Of a stretch of 39,197 nucleotides of DNA, positions 6,852 through 16,392 are shown one piece after another. Numbering within the stretch: position 1 is the stretch's first letter; each line of letters starts with the position of its first letter. Both the position numbers and the translations under genes were made by a program. The notes beneath the pieces were generated by a model. It saw only the letters and a list, made by a program, of their open reading frames with translations, made no database searches and was not told the DNA's origin. This DNA comes from Bacteroidales bacterium. GTDB taxonomy: Bacteria > Bacteroidota > Bacteroidia > Bacteroidales > Muribaculaceae. The DNA is taken from the NCBI GenBank assembly GCA_003150235.1, contig QAMW01000047.1, forward strand, positions 1 through 39,197, written 5' to 3'.

Positions 6852-9800
6852 ATGAAGCAGTATCTACTTCTACCATTCATGTTGATTGCCGGGGTGCAAA
6901 ACGCCTCTTCCGGCACTACCAATGAGATGACCGATACCATAACAGCGACACAGCAGACAGTCGTGATCGCAGGTACGGTAGTCGATGAAGCAGGGGAAGC
7001 GGTAATCGGGGCAAACATATCCATTGGAAAAAATCCCGAAATTATCGCCGTCAGTGACACCAACGGTTTTTTCTCTCTGAAAAAAATTCACGGCGACGAA
7101 ACCATAAAGGTCGCATTTTTAGGTTACGAACCCGAAACGGTGCGTCTCACCAAGGGCAAGCAGACTTATCGCATCGTCATGAAGACCGATGCATCGCAAC
7201 TCGACGAAGTGGTAGTGGTGGGATATGCCACTCAGAAAAAAGCAGACCTGACCGGTGCGGTATCATCGATAAGCAGCCGCGCACTTTCCGATCGCCCGCT
7301 GACTAACGCGACAAACGCTCTCGCAGGACTCGCGTCGGGACTGACCGTCACAAATTCAGGCGGTAATACACCCGGATATGAATCGCAGAGCATATTAGTG
7401 AGAGGACAAGGCACATTGAATAATTCCGCGCCTCTTGTCGTGATTGACGGCATGACCGGGATAGCCCTCAGCGATATCAATCCGCAGGATATCGAAAGTA
7501 TCTCTGTTCTGAAAGACGCCGCGTCATCGGCAATATACGGCTCACGCGCCGCAAACGGTGTAATACTTGTGACAACCAGACAAGGAGCGGAGCGCGCGCC
7601 ACGCATCACCTACAGCGGCAACGTGTCATTTGAGACCGTAGCCAAGCGATTGAACCTCGTGACCGACTATGCCGACTTCATGGAAATCCAAAATGCCGGA
7701 CTCATCGCCAACGGGCAGGCACCGAGATTTTCTCAAGGCAAAATTGACGAGTGGCGCAACGATGCAGGACGCAATCCGACAGTGTATCCCAACACCGACT
7801 GGCAGGATCATATCTACCGCAATCCGTCAGTGGTACAAAACCACAATCTCTCCGTGACAGGAGGCTCGAAAAGAGTGAGATACAATCTCACATTCGGATA
7901 TATCAATAACCCGGGAATGATATATTACACCGATTACGAGCGTTATCAGCTACGCTCAAACCTGGATGTCAACATAAAGCCATGGCTAAGTGTAGGTGCC
8001 AACATATTCGGATATATTGATAAAAACAACCCATCATCGGAAAACGCGGCAGCGGGAGGTGACGTGATTTTCGGGTCAGGCGCGTTCAATACCGTGCCTG
8101 GCATGACCCTTTATGATCCCGCGACAGGACTTTACGGCGGCATTCAGAATCCGGAGGAGGAAAATGTCAGCAATTTCAACCCCTACCGTCGCCAGTGGTT
8201 CTACAAGCCGGAATATCCCACAAAGACAAAACGCTCGGTAGTAAAACTCAACGCGCGCCTTACCCCTCTGAAAGGATTGACGATACAAGGCTCGTTTGCC
8301 TACAACTACTGGGAACGCAACATCGAGCATCATCTCACCGACCGTAACCTGTACCGGTTCACTCTCGACGGTCCGGTACTGATACGCGAAGGCACCGTGC
8401 GCACATATATCAGACGGTACAATTACAAAAACACCTACCGTTCATCGGAAATAACCGCGAAATATGATTTTGACATCAGCCGCCTCCGTACTTCCGTATT
8501 TGCGGGCATGAGCCAGGAATACAACAAGTATGACACCGACTACTATATAAAATACGACCTTGTCGACCCCTCGCTGGGTGCTATAAATGCAGGAATGACC
8601 AACGGTAGCATAACCGGTAACTACAACGAATGGGCGATGCGGTCATATTTCGGGCGTATCAATCTCAACTGGGACGACCGCTATCTCATCGAGGCAAATC
8701 TGCGCGCCGACGGCTCATCTAAATTCGCACCCAGAAAACGATGGGGATATTTCCCATCCGTCTCGGCGGCGTGGCGAATATCGCAGGAAAAATTCATGGC
8801 GGCAAGCTCTTCATGGCTCAATCAGCTTAAGTTGCGCGCCTCCTATGGCTCCCTTGGCAATAATGCCACCACAAGCTACTATATGTATCAGAGTCTTTTC
8901 GCAACAGCCAACTATATCCTGAACGGAAATATTGCAGGCGGACTTGCACAGACTGTACTGGCTAATCCAGAACTTACATGGGAAAAAACCTACATGACCA
9001 ACATCGGACTCGACTTCGCCATGTTTAACAGCCGCTTCAGCGGGACAATCGATATCTACAATAAGAATACCAAAGGTATACTCATATCTCTGCCGGCACC
9101 TCTTGAACACGGCACAAGCACCGTGCCAAACCAGAACGCGGGAGAAGTCAACAACAAGGGTTTTGAGTTTGACCTTCGCTGGAACGACCGTATCGGTAAA
9201 GTAAGCTATAATGTCGGGGTAAATATGGGATTTGTCAACAACAAGGTGACGCGGTTCCAGGGCGACGTATCATCAATCAACGGCGTCTACAAGACACAGG
9301 AAGGCAAATCCATCAATCAGCTCTATGTAATCACTGTCGACCGTATAGTGCGCGACCAGTCAGACCTTGATTACGTGCAGTCGCTTGTCGACAGGAATCC
9401 CGACTATTTCGCTACCTATCAGCGTCCCGAACTGGGCGACTTTCTCTACCGTGATGCAAACGGCGACGGCAAGCTCGACACCAACGACCGGGTGGAGATA
9501 GGTCACGGAAATGTGCCGCGCATAACTTACGGGGCGAATCTCGGAGCAAGCTGGAATAACTTCGATTTCAGTGTGCTGTTTCAAGGAGTAGCCGATTATA
9601 AGGTATATTACAACAATCAGGCGTTCCGCTTCGTTACAGTCATGGGACAATCGCTGATAAAAGATATCACCGACAACTCATGGACTCCAGAAAATCCCTA
9701 TAACTCGAAATACCCCCTACTGCGCAACAACGCCAACGGCAAAAACAATATCGCAAGTGATGCTTTTGTCCACAACGCCGCTTATTTCAGGTGCAAGAAC

Positions 9801-9989
9801 ATACAGCTCGGCTACACGATTCCACGCGATGTAACGAGGAAATTTTTTGTAGAGAACCTGAAAGTTTACGCAAGTATCGACAATCTTTTCACGATAACCG
9901 ATTTTCCGGGACTCGACCCGGAGGTAGGCGCCAACGTAGGGTATCCTTCCGTTCGCCAGTACTCGATAGGATTGAACATCTCTTTTTAA
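6852..9989 (+). CDS. SusC/RagA-family TonB-dependent outer-membrane transporter
   Basis: 1045 residues, the normal size. Order: N-terminal signal peptide; a carboxypeptidase-regulatory-like beta domain at ~38-115 (VVIAGTVVDEAGEAVIGANI); the TonB box and plug at ~120-235 (DEVVVVGYATQKKADLTGA, then LVVIDGM, SVLKDAASSAIYGSRAANGV); and a ~22-strand barrel ending in the typical aromatic C-terminus (YSIGLNISF). It forms the channel of a pedal-bin importer with the SusD-like lipoprotein starting 12 bases downstream. No glycoside hydrolase, protease or sensor is adjacent, so the ligand cannot be inferred. Its nearest regulator is the LytTR pair 2 kb upstream on the other strand; a link is speculative. 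Confidence 0.95.
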   Translation: MKQYLLLPFMLIAGVQNASSGTTNEMTDTITATQQTVVIAGTVVDEAGEAVIGANISIGKNPEIIAVSDTNGFFSLKKIHGDETIKVAFLGYEPETVRLTKGKQTYRIVMKTDASQLDEVVVVGYATQKKADLTGAVSSISSRALSDRPLTNATNALAGLASGLTVTNSGGNTPGYESQSILVRGQGTLNNSAPLVVIDGMTGIALSDINPQDIESISVLKDAASSAIYGSRAANGVILVTTRQGAERAPRITYSGNVSFETVAKRLNLVTDYADFMEIQNAGLIANGQAPRFSQGKIDEWRNDAGRNPTVYPNTDWQDHIYRNPSVVQNHNLSVTGGSKRVRYNLTFGYINNPGMIYYTDYERYQLRSNLDVNIKPWLSVGANIFGYIDKNNPSSENAAAGGDVIFGSGAFNTVPGMTLYDPATGLYGGIQNPEEENVSNFNPYRRQWFYKPEYPTKTKRSVVKLNARLTPLKGLTIQGSFAYNYWERNIEHHLTDRNLYRFTLDGPVLIREGTVRTYIRRYNYKNTYRSSEITAKYDFDISRLRTSVFAGMSQEYNKYDTDYYIKYDLVDPSLGAINAGMTNGSITGNYNEWAMRSYFGRINLNWDDRYLIEANLRADGSSKFAPRKRWGYFPSVSAAWRISQEKFMAASSSWLNQLKLRASYGSLGNNATTSYYMYQSLFATANYILNGNIAGGLAQTVLANPELTWEKTYMTNIGLDFAMFNSRFSGTIDIYNKNTKGILISLPAPLEHGTSTVPNQNAGEVNNKGFEFDLRWNDRIGKVSYNVGVNMGFVNNKVTRFQGDVSSINGVYKTQEGKSINQLYVITVDRIVRDQSDLDYVQSLVDRNPDYFATYQRPELGDFLYRDANGDGKLDTNDRVEIGHGNVPRITYGANLGASWNNFDFSVLFQGVADYKVYYNNQAFRFVTVMGQSLIKDITDNSWTPENPYNSKYPLLRNNANGKNNIASDAFVHNAAYFRCKNIQLGYTIPRDVTRKFFVENLKVYASIDNLFTITDFPGLDPEVGANVGYPSVRQYSIGLNISF

Positions 9990-10001
9990 ACGACAACAGA
10001 C

Positions 10002-11738
10002 ATGAAACTTAACCGTATAGCGGCACTATTTGCCCTCGCCACAGCCATAGGAGGCTGTGAAAGCCTTGACTACATACCCGGCGACCAGATGTCAGGACAG
10101 ACCTTCTGGCAGACCGAGGATCATGCCCGGCAAGCGGCGGTAGGAATGTATGCCGCCATGAAAGAGCCTTGGTGCTTCGGACTGGAATTTACATTTGACA
10201 TGTGCAGCGACCTTGCCGACGGGACATCGCCGTGGGCTGACATCTCACGCGGCACCTCGTTTGCATCAAACAGCGGTGGGGTGCAAAACCACTGGCAGTA
10301 TCTGTATGAACTCGTACACCGCTCCAATACAGTGATACGTAACGTGGAAAACATGCCGATAAGCCGCGAGACAATCGACCGCGTCACCGGTGAGGCAAAA
10401 TTTCTTCGCGCGATGGCATATTTCCGTATGCTTAACTGCTGGGGAGGCGTACCGTATTACGACGAGAGCTGCGATATAAACCGGGAGTTTTCCAACCTGA
10501 AATCACCGCGCAGTTCAGCCGAAGAGATACGCGGTCACATCATTGATGACCTCACCGAGGCAATCGAGAAACTCCCCGTCAGCTGGGAAGCCGCCGATCT
10601 CGGACGTGCGACCAAAGGAGCGGCATACGCACTACGCGGAAAAGTATATCTGTTCAACCGTCAATGGGACAAGGCTATCGCTGACTTCGAGGAAATTGTC
10701 TACAACAAGAGCCACAATTACGGATATTCGCTCCATCCCGACTACAACAGTCTGTTCCGCCTCTACAACGGCAGTCACAGTCCGGAAATGATATTTTCCA
10801 TACAGTCAATCGACGGCAACACGGCAGGCTACGCTCTAGACATAGTGTCGTATTTCGGCAATAAATCGACTATGCGTCTTATTGCGGGCAACCGCATAGT
10901 CCCTTCTGTCACACTTGTCGACATGTATGAAAATCTTGACGGCTCGCAATTTGACTGGGACGACATGTTTCCGGGATTCAATGACGGCGGAGCCGAGACA
11001 AGGAAAAAATATCTCTGTGTGGCAATCGATCAAGGGAGCACTACCGTGACAAGCACCCTCGACTGCGACACGACAAAGGTCATGGATGCCTACCGGCTGC
11101 GCGACCCGCGTCTATGCCTGAATGTAATCACCCCTTATTCCCACTATCTCGGCACTGATGCCGGTTCATCGCCGATGGACAAGCAGTTTGTGCTTGCCGA
11201 CCCGACAAAAGGAGGCGCACCTATGGAGGCAATGGCATTCATCAGGAATTCCGAGGGATGGAACTCCTACTTCTGGCGAAAATGGATTCCTACAGGCAAT
11301 CTCGACGGATACTGGGGCGAGTACAACCGCACCCCTTACGAGTTTCCGCTAATCCGTCTCGGCGATGTGATATTGATGCTTGCCGAGGCATACAACGAAG
11401 CAGGCGAGACCGACAAAGCAGTCCCCGAGTTAAACAAGATACGTGCCCGCGCAGGGATGCCGGAACTTAACAGCGGCGCGGCATGGCTTGCTGTAACCGG
11501 CAAGGAGGAGATGGCTGAACGCATACGCCGCGAACGTGCGTTTGAGCTTGCGGGCGAGGGACAACGCTATTGGGATCTTCGGCGCTGGGGACTCCTGGAG
11601 GCTTCTGTCAAAAATGCCACCGACATCTTCGGCGACCTCATGTACACACGCTCCTATCAGCCGCGACATGAGATGTGGCCGATTCCGCTCGTAGAGATGG
11701 AACGAAACACCAATCTGAAGCAAAACGAAGGATGGTAA
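10002..11738 (+). CDS. SusD/RagB-family outer-membrane ligand-binding lipoprotein
   Basis: 578 residues. The lipoprotein signal ends in IGGC with Cys19. The N-terminal region has the SusD-like pattern (QTFWQTEDHARQAAVGMYAAM) and the TPR-like helices; the C-terminal RagB/SusD part ends with FELAGEGQRYWDLRRWG and IPLVEMERN, both family hallmarks. It caps the SusC channel encoded just upstream and binds the imported ligand at the cell surface. The gene is followed by a strong hairpin shared with the converging mmcQ-like gene, so the pair forms a two-gene operon. Confidence 0.95.
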   Translation: MKLNRIAALFALATAIGGCESLDYIPGDQMSGQTFWQTEDHARQAAVGMYAAMKEPWCFGLEFTFDMCSDLADGTSPWADISRGTSFASNSGGVQNHWQYLYELVHRSNTVIRNVENMPISRETIDRVTGEAKFLRAMAYFRMLNCWGGVPYYDESCDINREFSNLKSPRSSAEEIRGHIIDDLTEAIEKLPVSWEAADLGRATKGAAYALRGKVYLFNRQWDKAIADFEEIVYNKSHNYGYSLHPDYNSLFRLYNGSHSPEMIFSIQSIDGNTAGYALDIVSYFGNKSTMRLIAGNRIVPSVTLVDMYENLDGSQFDWDDMFPGFNDGGAETRKKYLCVAIDQGSTTVTSTLDCDTTKVMDAYRLRDPRLCLNVITPYSHYLGTDAGSSPMDKQFVLADPTKGGAPMEAMAFIRNSEGWNSYFWRKWIPTGNLDGYWGEYNRTPYEFPLIRLGDVILMLAEAYNEAGETDKAVPELNKIRARAGMPELNSGAAWLAVTGKEEMAERIRRERAFELAGEGQRYWDLRRWGLLEASVKNATDIFGDLMYTRSYQPRHEMWPIPLVEMERNTNLKQNEGW

Positions 11739-11759
11739 CATCCCTCTCGCTGACATAAG

Positions 11760-11806
11760 AACGCCCGGAAATACCGCTCATTCAATCGAGAGTATTTCCG
11801 GGTGTT
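11760..11806. terminator. Bidirectional terminator hairpin between susD and the mmcQ-like gene
   Basis: Left arm AACGCCCGGAAATAC (11760-11774), 17-base loop, right arm GTATTTCCGGGTGTT (11792-11806); 15 pairs, one of them G-U. It serves two convergent genes and overlaps the last nine codons of the minus-strand gene. No pronounced T-run follows on the plus side. Confidence 0.6.
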
Positions 11807-12143
11807 CGGTCTTTATACTGCGCGGCAGTTTCCTTGTTACTTCCGCATAACTATGACGTATCAGCGACTTTATGAATTCATCGCCAAGCGCGCCGTCAAG
11901 ACGAAGCTGATTCCAGTATTTCTTATTCCAGTGCCACGCGGGCTCTATTTCAGGGTGTTCCTCGCGCAATTCAACGGCATAACCGGCATCACACTTCACG
12001 GTGAGATAATCGGCGCCTGTCAGCATACAGCAGGCAAATATCTTGCCGCACACTCTCAGAAGCAGGCAGTCTTCACCAAAAGCCATGTCCTCGCTCGTCA
12101 TCGGAAGCGACAGGCAATATTCACGGATTGATTCAATATTCAT
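11778..12143 (-). CDS. MmcQ/YjbR-family protein
   Basis: 121 residues, full length for the family. It shows the characteristic patterns MTSEDMAFGEDCLLLRVCGKIFA, WHWNKKYWNQLRLDG and the C-terminal IRHSYAEVTRKLPR (CyaY-like fold). Members are often called DNA-binding, but the molecular role is not well established. It lies 36 bases after the exporter operon on the same strand but has its own promoter box ending 4 bases before its ATG, so it is probably transcribed separately, perhaps without a leader. Its 3' end forms part of the shared terminator. Confidence 0.88.
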   Translation of the reverse strand: MNIESIREYCLSLPMTSEDMAFGEDCLLLRVCGKIFACCMLTGADYLTVKCDAGYAVELREEHPEIEPAWHWNKKYWNQLRLDGALGDEFIKSLIRHSYAEVTRKLPRSIKTEHPEILSIE

Positions 12144-12147
12144 TCCG

Positions 12148-12155
12148 CAAATATA
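12148..12155 (-). promoter_or_regulatory. -7 promoter box (TATATTTG) four bases before the mmcQ-like ATG
   Basis: TATATTTG on the minus strand is a perfect TAnnTTTG match. Four bases separate it from the ATG at 12143, predicting a leaderless mRNA. No TTG element is found at 20 bases spacing (a TTG lies at 25). Confidence 0.5.
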
Positions 12156-12179
12156 AGCATTTCGTCGCTATCTGCTGCA

Positions 12180-13796
12180 TCAATCTGCCATGGATTCCTC
12201 GTAGCGGGCATCAAGCCTGACCATACGGCGGATAGTGCGGCGTATGGTCTTCCATTTTGGAAATATAGCCCATGGGCGAAGCGGGGCATAGCTTACCAGA
12301 ATCACAAGCAGCGCCACGAGCGCCATCATCAGCAGCCATCCGTAAATCTCTTTCATCGACACCACGAGTGCCTGCAACTGTACCATCCCGTAAAGTTCAC
12401 CCACAGGGACACGTATAGCATCAGGATTTGAGGCGGTCATCACCGACCCTATGAGCGAGGCGTTTTTTGCCATCACGTGACGCAGAAATTCACCCACTAC
12501 GGCAGGACCGAAGGTCGCGCTCATCACCGCACCTGTGAAACCATTTATGGTAAGTGCCTGTGGAAACACCTGAAACGGCAGTCCGCTCTGCACTATCGAG
12601 GTCAGGAATATTATGGAGATTATCACGGCTGCCGCCCCGCGGAAAAACAGCGGCATAAACAGCATCTCCTTTTCCACCCCGTAGTCCAGAAAGAAATAAA
12701 AATAGGCAAGATACACTATCGCAAGCGCGAAGCCTATAGCAGTCATGGTCTTGTAACGCCATTTACGCAACGCAAACGTGAAATAGGTAAATCCGCAACC
12801 GGTGACAATACCGGCAAACACATACCAGTTCAGGTCGATGAGATTGGTCTCGTCAAAGCCGAGTACCTGCGCCGCATAAGTGTGTTCAAATACATGCTCG
12901 GTCGCCAAAAGAGTGAAAAACACCGTATAGATGACCGTGGCGCGCACTACATTACGGTTTTTCATCGCCATAAATGATATGTAAGGATGATGCAGGAAGG
13001 AGGCGCGATACAGGTTTATGCCAAGCGTGATGACAGTGACAAGTGCCGCGACACGGATTTCAACCGAGTCCCACCAGTCATAGAAATTACCATACACGCA
13101 GATAAATGTAAAACCGGTCATGAATACCGCCCACAGCCCCGCGCCAATCCAGTCGATGCCGAGCAGCGGTATAAACATAGGCGTCCTCACAGGCTTTAAA
13201 AGTATCAGCACAAGAATCATCATTAACGCCAGCAATCCCGACATAATCCACTGCATATATTCCCATTGCGAGAAAAACGCGGTGTAAATCGTGGCGATGC
13301 CGCTCAGCTGAATCACACTGTCGACCACGATATAGACATAGCAGAAAAATATAGCCATGTCGCGTACAGGTGTCAACCATAGCTGGATAGTAGAGTTACA
13401 GGCAAACGTAGCCTGCATCCTGAACCATCCCGCCACGAAACAGGTGATTACAAGCACCGGCACCGAATCGGTCGAGGCGCAGATGAAATTGGCGGCAATC
13501 AGCACGATACACGCCGCAAGCAGTTGTGTGCGGTTGGAAAATCGGAACTTGATGCGGAACATCACCGCGAAGTTTATCGCCATGCCTATCAGCGAGGCAT
13601 ATCCCGCCATGAGTATATCTTCCTGCATGAGCGCGGTCGTGCCTACCATGTTGGATGCCGCCGCAAGATACACACCGCCCGAAAACTGGATAATCAGCAC
13701 AAAGAATATGAAAATCCACGGTTTCAGCCTACGGGGAACGAAATCGGGCACATCAGGGATATCAAACGGTCCCTGTGGCAAATGAGCGTCAGCCAT
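12180..13796 (-). CDS. DHA2-type MFS multidrug exporter (EmrB-like)
   Basis: 538 residues with about 14 hydrophobic segments, the size and topology of the DHA2 branch of the major facilitator superfamily. Within an operon of outer-membrane channel, adaptor and MFS pump it should form a tripartite complex that exports drugs or toxic compounds across both membranes using the proton gradient. The N-terminus is a short acidic, proline-rich cytosolic tail; the C-terminus is a basic tail (KTIRRTIRRMVR). Its ATG follows the adaptor stop by one base, indicating translational coupling. The Bacteroidota version is divergent from E. coli EmrB, so the family call rests on topology and context. Substrate unknown. 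Confidence 0.82.
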   Translation of the reverse strand: MADAHLPQGPFDIPDVPDFVPRRLKPWIFIFFVLIIQFSGGVYLAAASNMVGTTALMQEDILMAGYASLIGMAINFAVMFRIKFRFSNRTQLLAACIVLIAANFICASTDSVPVLVITCFVAGWFRMQATFACNSTIQLWLTPVRDMAIFFCYVYIVVDSVIQLSGIATIYTAFFSQWEYMQWIMSGLLALMMILVLILLKPVRTPMFIPLLGIDWIGAGLWAVFMTGFTFICVYGNFYDWWDSVEIRVAALVTVITLGINLYRASFLHHPYISFMAMKNRNVVRATVIYTVFFTLLATEHVFEHTYAAQVLGFDETNLIDLNWYVFAGIVTGCGFTYFTFALRKWRYKTMTAIGFALAIVYLAYFYFFLDYGVEKEMLFMPLFFRGAAAVIISIIFLTSIVQSGLPFQVFPQALTINGFTGAVMSATFGPAVVGEFLRHVMAKNASLIGSVMTASNPDAIRVPVGELYGMVQLQALVVSMKEIYGWLLMMALVALLVILVSYAPLRPWAIFPKWKTIRRTIRRMVRLDARYEESMAD

Positions 13797-13797
13797 A

Positions 13798-14832
13798 TCA
13801 GTACTCTACCTCACACTCCACATTCATGCCGGCGCGCAAACACTCCATGTCGGCGGGTTTGTTTGACTCAGAAAACACAATCCTCACCGGTACACGCTGG
13901 CGCACCTTCACGAAATTTCCCGCCGAATTGTCTTGCGGCAATATCGACAGTGACGCGCCTGTAGCCTTTGATATCGACTGCACTGTACCGCAGAAAGTCA
14001 CGTCGGGGATAGCGTCGACTTTTATCCTGACCGCGCTTCCCGGCTCTATATGCCGTAGCTGCGTCTCCTTGTAGTTGGCGGTGACCCAAACATCGGAAGA
14101 ATCAACCACGTCAAGCAGGGTCTGTCCCGGCTGTACAAGCTGTCCTTCCTGTATCTCCTTGCGCGAAGCGTATCCGTCACATGGAGCCGTGATGACGCAA
14201 TACGACAGATTTAGCTCAGCCGTCTCAAGCAACGCCTTGGCAAGCTCTATCCCCGCATCGTTCTGTGCTATGCGCTGGCGCGTCTCCGCCATCACCGATG
14301 ATGATGCGGAACGCTGACGCGCAAGCATCTCGTAACGAGCCTTCTTCGCCTCATAGTCAGTCTTTGCCGCGTCATACTGTCGCTTTGTCACGGCATCCTG
14401 CTCCAGCAGCTTTGTGTATCGTCCAAGGTCGGTCGCCGCCAACTCCATCACCACCTTTGCCTCCGCGATGGAAGCCTCCGTAACCGCGACATTCGCAGAG
14501 GCTACCCCAACACTGCGGTCGGCGACATCCCTGCCGGCAAGCGCATTCTGATAATCGGCTCTCGCCCGCGCCACGTTCAGGCGCATATCAGCGTCATCGA
14601 TAATCACGAGAGTATCACCTTTCTTCACAGGCTGATACTCGTTGAAACGTATCTCCTTGATATAACCCTGCACACGGCTGTTGACCGGCACAATCTGCTG
14701 CTGCACCTGGGCATTGTCGGTAAACTCGACATCGCCGAAATGCACAAATTTTCCGCCAACCCACACGGCTGCGGCTACAATGACCACGAGAGTCACGATA
14801 TATGAGATGATTTTTTTACTGCGGTGATTCAT
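13798..14832 (-). CDS. HlyD/EmrA-family periplasmic adaptor protein
   Basis: 344 residues. One N-terminal membrane anchor at ~8-28 (IISYIVTLVVIVAAAVWVGG) leads to a periplasmic part. Residues ~45-90 and ~210-245 are the two halves of a lipoyl/barrel-sandwich domain (VNSRVQGYIKEI and ITAPCDGYASRKEIQEGQLV). Between them is a long alpha-helical hairpin that reaches TolC. The C-terminal beta-barrel follows (VTANYKETQLRHIEPG). It bridges the MFS pump and the TolC-like channel encoded on either side. The gene overlaps the tolC-like gene by four bases (ATGA), so expression is coupled. Confidence 0.92.
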   Translation of the reverse strand: MNHRSKKIISYIVTLVVIVAAAVWVGGKFVHFGDVEFTDNAQVQQQIVPVNSRVQGYIKEIRFNEYQPVKKGDTLVIIDDADMRLNVARARADYQNALAGRDVADRSVGVASANVAVTEASIAEAKVVMELAATDLGRYTKLLEQDAVTKRQYDAAKTDYEAKKARYEMLARQRSASSSVMAETRQRIAQNDAGIELAKALLETAELNLSYCVITAPCDGYASRKEIQEGQLVQPGQTLLDVVDSSDVWVTANYKETQLRHIEPGSAVRIKVDAIPDVTFCGTVQSISKATGASLSILPQDNSAGNFVKVRQRVPVRIVFSESNKPADMECLRAGMNVECEVEY

Positions 14833-16148
14833 ATCTTTCCTGTTGTGAATAGAAGTTTATAATAATAGTAGATGATATTGATGCGGGCGTTGACAAGGCG
14901 CTGCTCGGCATCAAGCTTGGAGTTGGCGGCATCGAGCATGTCGGTGATAAGCGCCATGTCGGCAGAATAGCGGGTGGAGGTGGTGGCATAGTTCTGTTCG
15001 GCAAGCTCCACACTCTTCTCCTGAGTCTTCAGTTCCTGATATGCCTCAAGATAGCGCACGTAGTCGGCATTCACCCCCAGGCGCACATTCTCAGCCGCAG
15101 CATCGAGGCTCTCGATAGCCTTACGGGTAGCGACACGGCTCTTGGCAAGCGACTTATTGGTCTTGTATAGCGACGAGATATTATAGCTTACCCCCACGCC
15201 CACATACCAGTAGCTGAGATTGCGGTCGATAGGTGGCACCTCCACAAGTATCGGACCGTCAACCGACCATCCAGCCTGCAATCCTACTTTCGGCAGCCTG
15301 TCGCTCTTAACGATTGACTCGGCGTTACGGCTTATGTCCACACCGGTGCGGGCGAGTTTCAGCGACGGCGCGTTGAGCGAGGCTTCGAGTTGCCACCAAT
15401 CTTCGTCCGCAACAGGAAGCGAACGATCGAGAATAGCCGTATCGGGCACCACCTCTATCAAGTCAGGCAATCCGGCTGTCACCGACAGGTTCCGGTTAAG
15501 TATCGCGAGGGTATTGTTGATTTTTACAAGCTGCAATTCAAGGTTTGCGACAAGCAGCTCATAGCGGGTGATATCGTTTTTAAGCGCCACCCCCTGCTCA
15601 TGGCGCGCCCTCATCTCGTCAAGCACCATCCTTGCCTGCGCGATATTGTTTTCAGTGACTGTCATGAGATTGGTATACTTGTAGATGTCGAGATAATATC
15701 CTGCAAGGGTGAAGCGTATATTGTCGCGTTGCAGCTCCGTGGCGTAGCGAGCCGCCGTCAGCTTCAGCCCGGCAAGCTTTATGCCCTCGGTGATGGCGCC
15801 TCCGGTATATACCGGTTGCGTGACATTGAGTGAAAACCCTGTGCCGAGGTGCGGTATCGGGGCTTTCTGATAGTCGGAAAAATCTCTTTTGGTGGTAAAT
15901 CCGTCGCCTATATAACTTAGCGACAGGTCGGCGGTGATGTCGGGGAGCATCGCGCTCCGCGCAACGGATATTTCACGTTGCGCTTCCTCTTCGCCACTGA
16001 ATGAAGGGCGTAGCTGCACACTTGCCGTCTCGGCGATCTCAAAAAGCTCTTCCATCGTCATGACACGCCGCGACTGTGCAACAGCATACACCCCCTCGCT
16101 CAACAAGGCAGCTGCAAGCAACCCTGTGAGCAATCGGTGATTGTTCAT
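14829..16148 (-). CDS. TolC-family outer-membrane efflux channel
   Basis: 439 residues from the ATG at 16148. This start places a good signal peptide at the N-terminus (LLTGLLAAALLSEGVYAVAQ); an upstream in-frame ATG at 16196 would add 16 residues before it. Two OEP repeats follow, with the long helices typical of TolC (IAQARMVLDEMRARHEQG in the first, LVNARINIIYYYYKLLFTTG at the end). It is the outer-membrane duct for the adaptor and pump in the same operon. It is the first gene of the unit, with a consensus promoter about 210 bases upstream and a correspondingly long 5' leader. Confidence 0.92.
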   Translation of the reverse strand: MNNHRLLTGLLAAALLSEGVYAVAQSRRVMTMEELFEIAETASVQLRPSFSGEEEAQREISVARSAMLPDITADLSLSYIGDGFTTKRDFSDYQKAPIPHLGTGFSLNVTQPVYTGGAITEGIKLAGLKLTAARYATELQRDNIRFTLAGYYLDIYKYTNLMTVTENNIAQARMVLDEMRARHEQGVALKNDITRYELLVANLELQLVKINNTLAILNRNLSVTAGLPDLIEVVPDTAILDRSLPVADEDWWQLEASLNAPSLKLARTGVDISRNAESIVKSDRLPKVGLQAGWSVDGPILVEVPPIDRNLSYWYVGVGVSYNISSLYKTNKSLAKSRVATRKAIESLDAAAENVRLGVNADYVRYLEAYQELKTQEKSVELAEQNYATTSTRYSADMALITDMLDAANSKLDAEQRLVNARINIIYYYYKLLFTTGKI

Positions 16149-16360
16149 AAAATAATTATTTGGAAATAAAAAACAATGAATTCTAACGCCGGTCAATATA
16201 TTATGCGACCGGGCAAACTCCTAAATTACAATAGTTTCTGATTCGGAGCCGTACTCTTCCAATTTTCCAGATACCCCCAGTTATTCACAACCGGCGATGA
16301 ATAGATTTCAAGTGATAATTTACAGGTCATTCATATCGCGACTCTTTATAAATCGCACTG

Positions 16361-16392
16361 CAAAGTTACAATTTTCCTCCATCCCCCGCAAA
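16361..16392 (-). promoter_or_regulatory. Consensus promoter (TTTG-20-TAACTTTG) for the efflux operon
   Basis: On the minus strand TTTG (16392-16389), exactly 20 bases, then TAACTTTG (16368-16361). The predicted start near 16354 leaves a ~205-base leader before the ATG at 16148. The -33 element lies inside the T-run of the upstream GH32 terminator. Confidence 0.72.
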
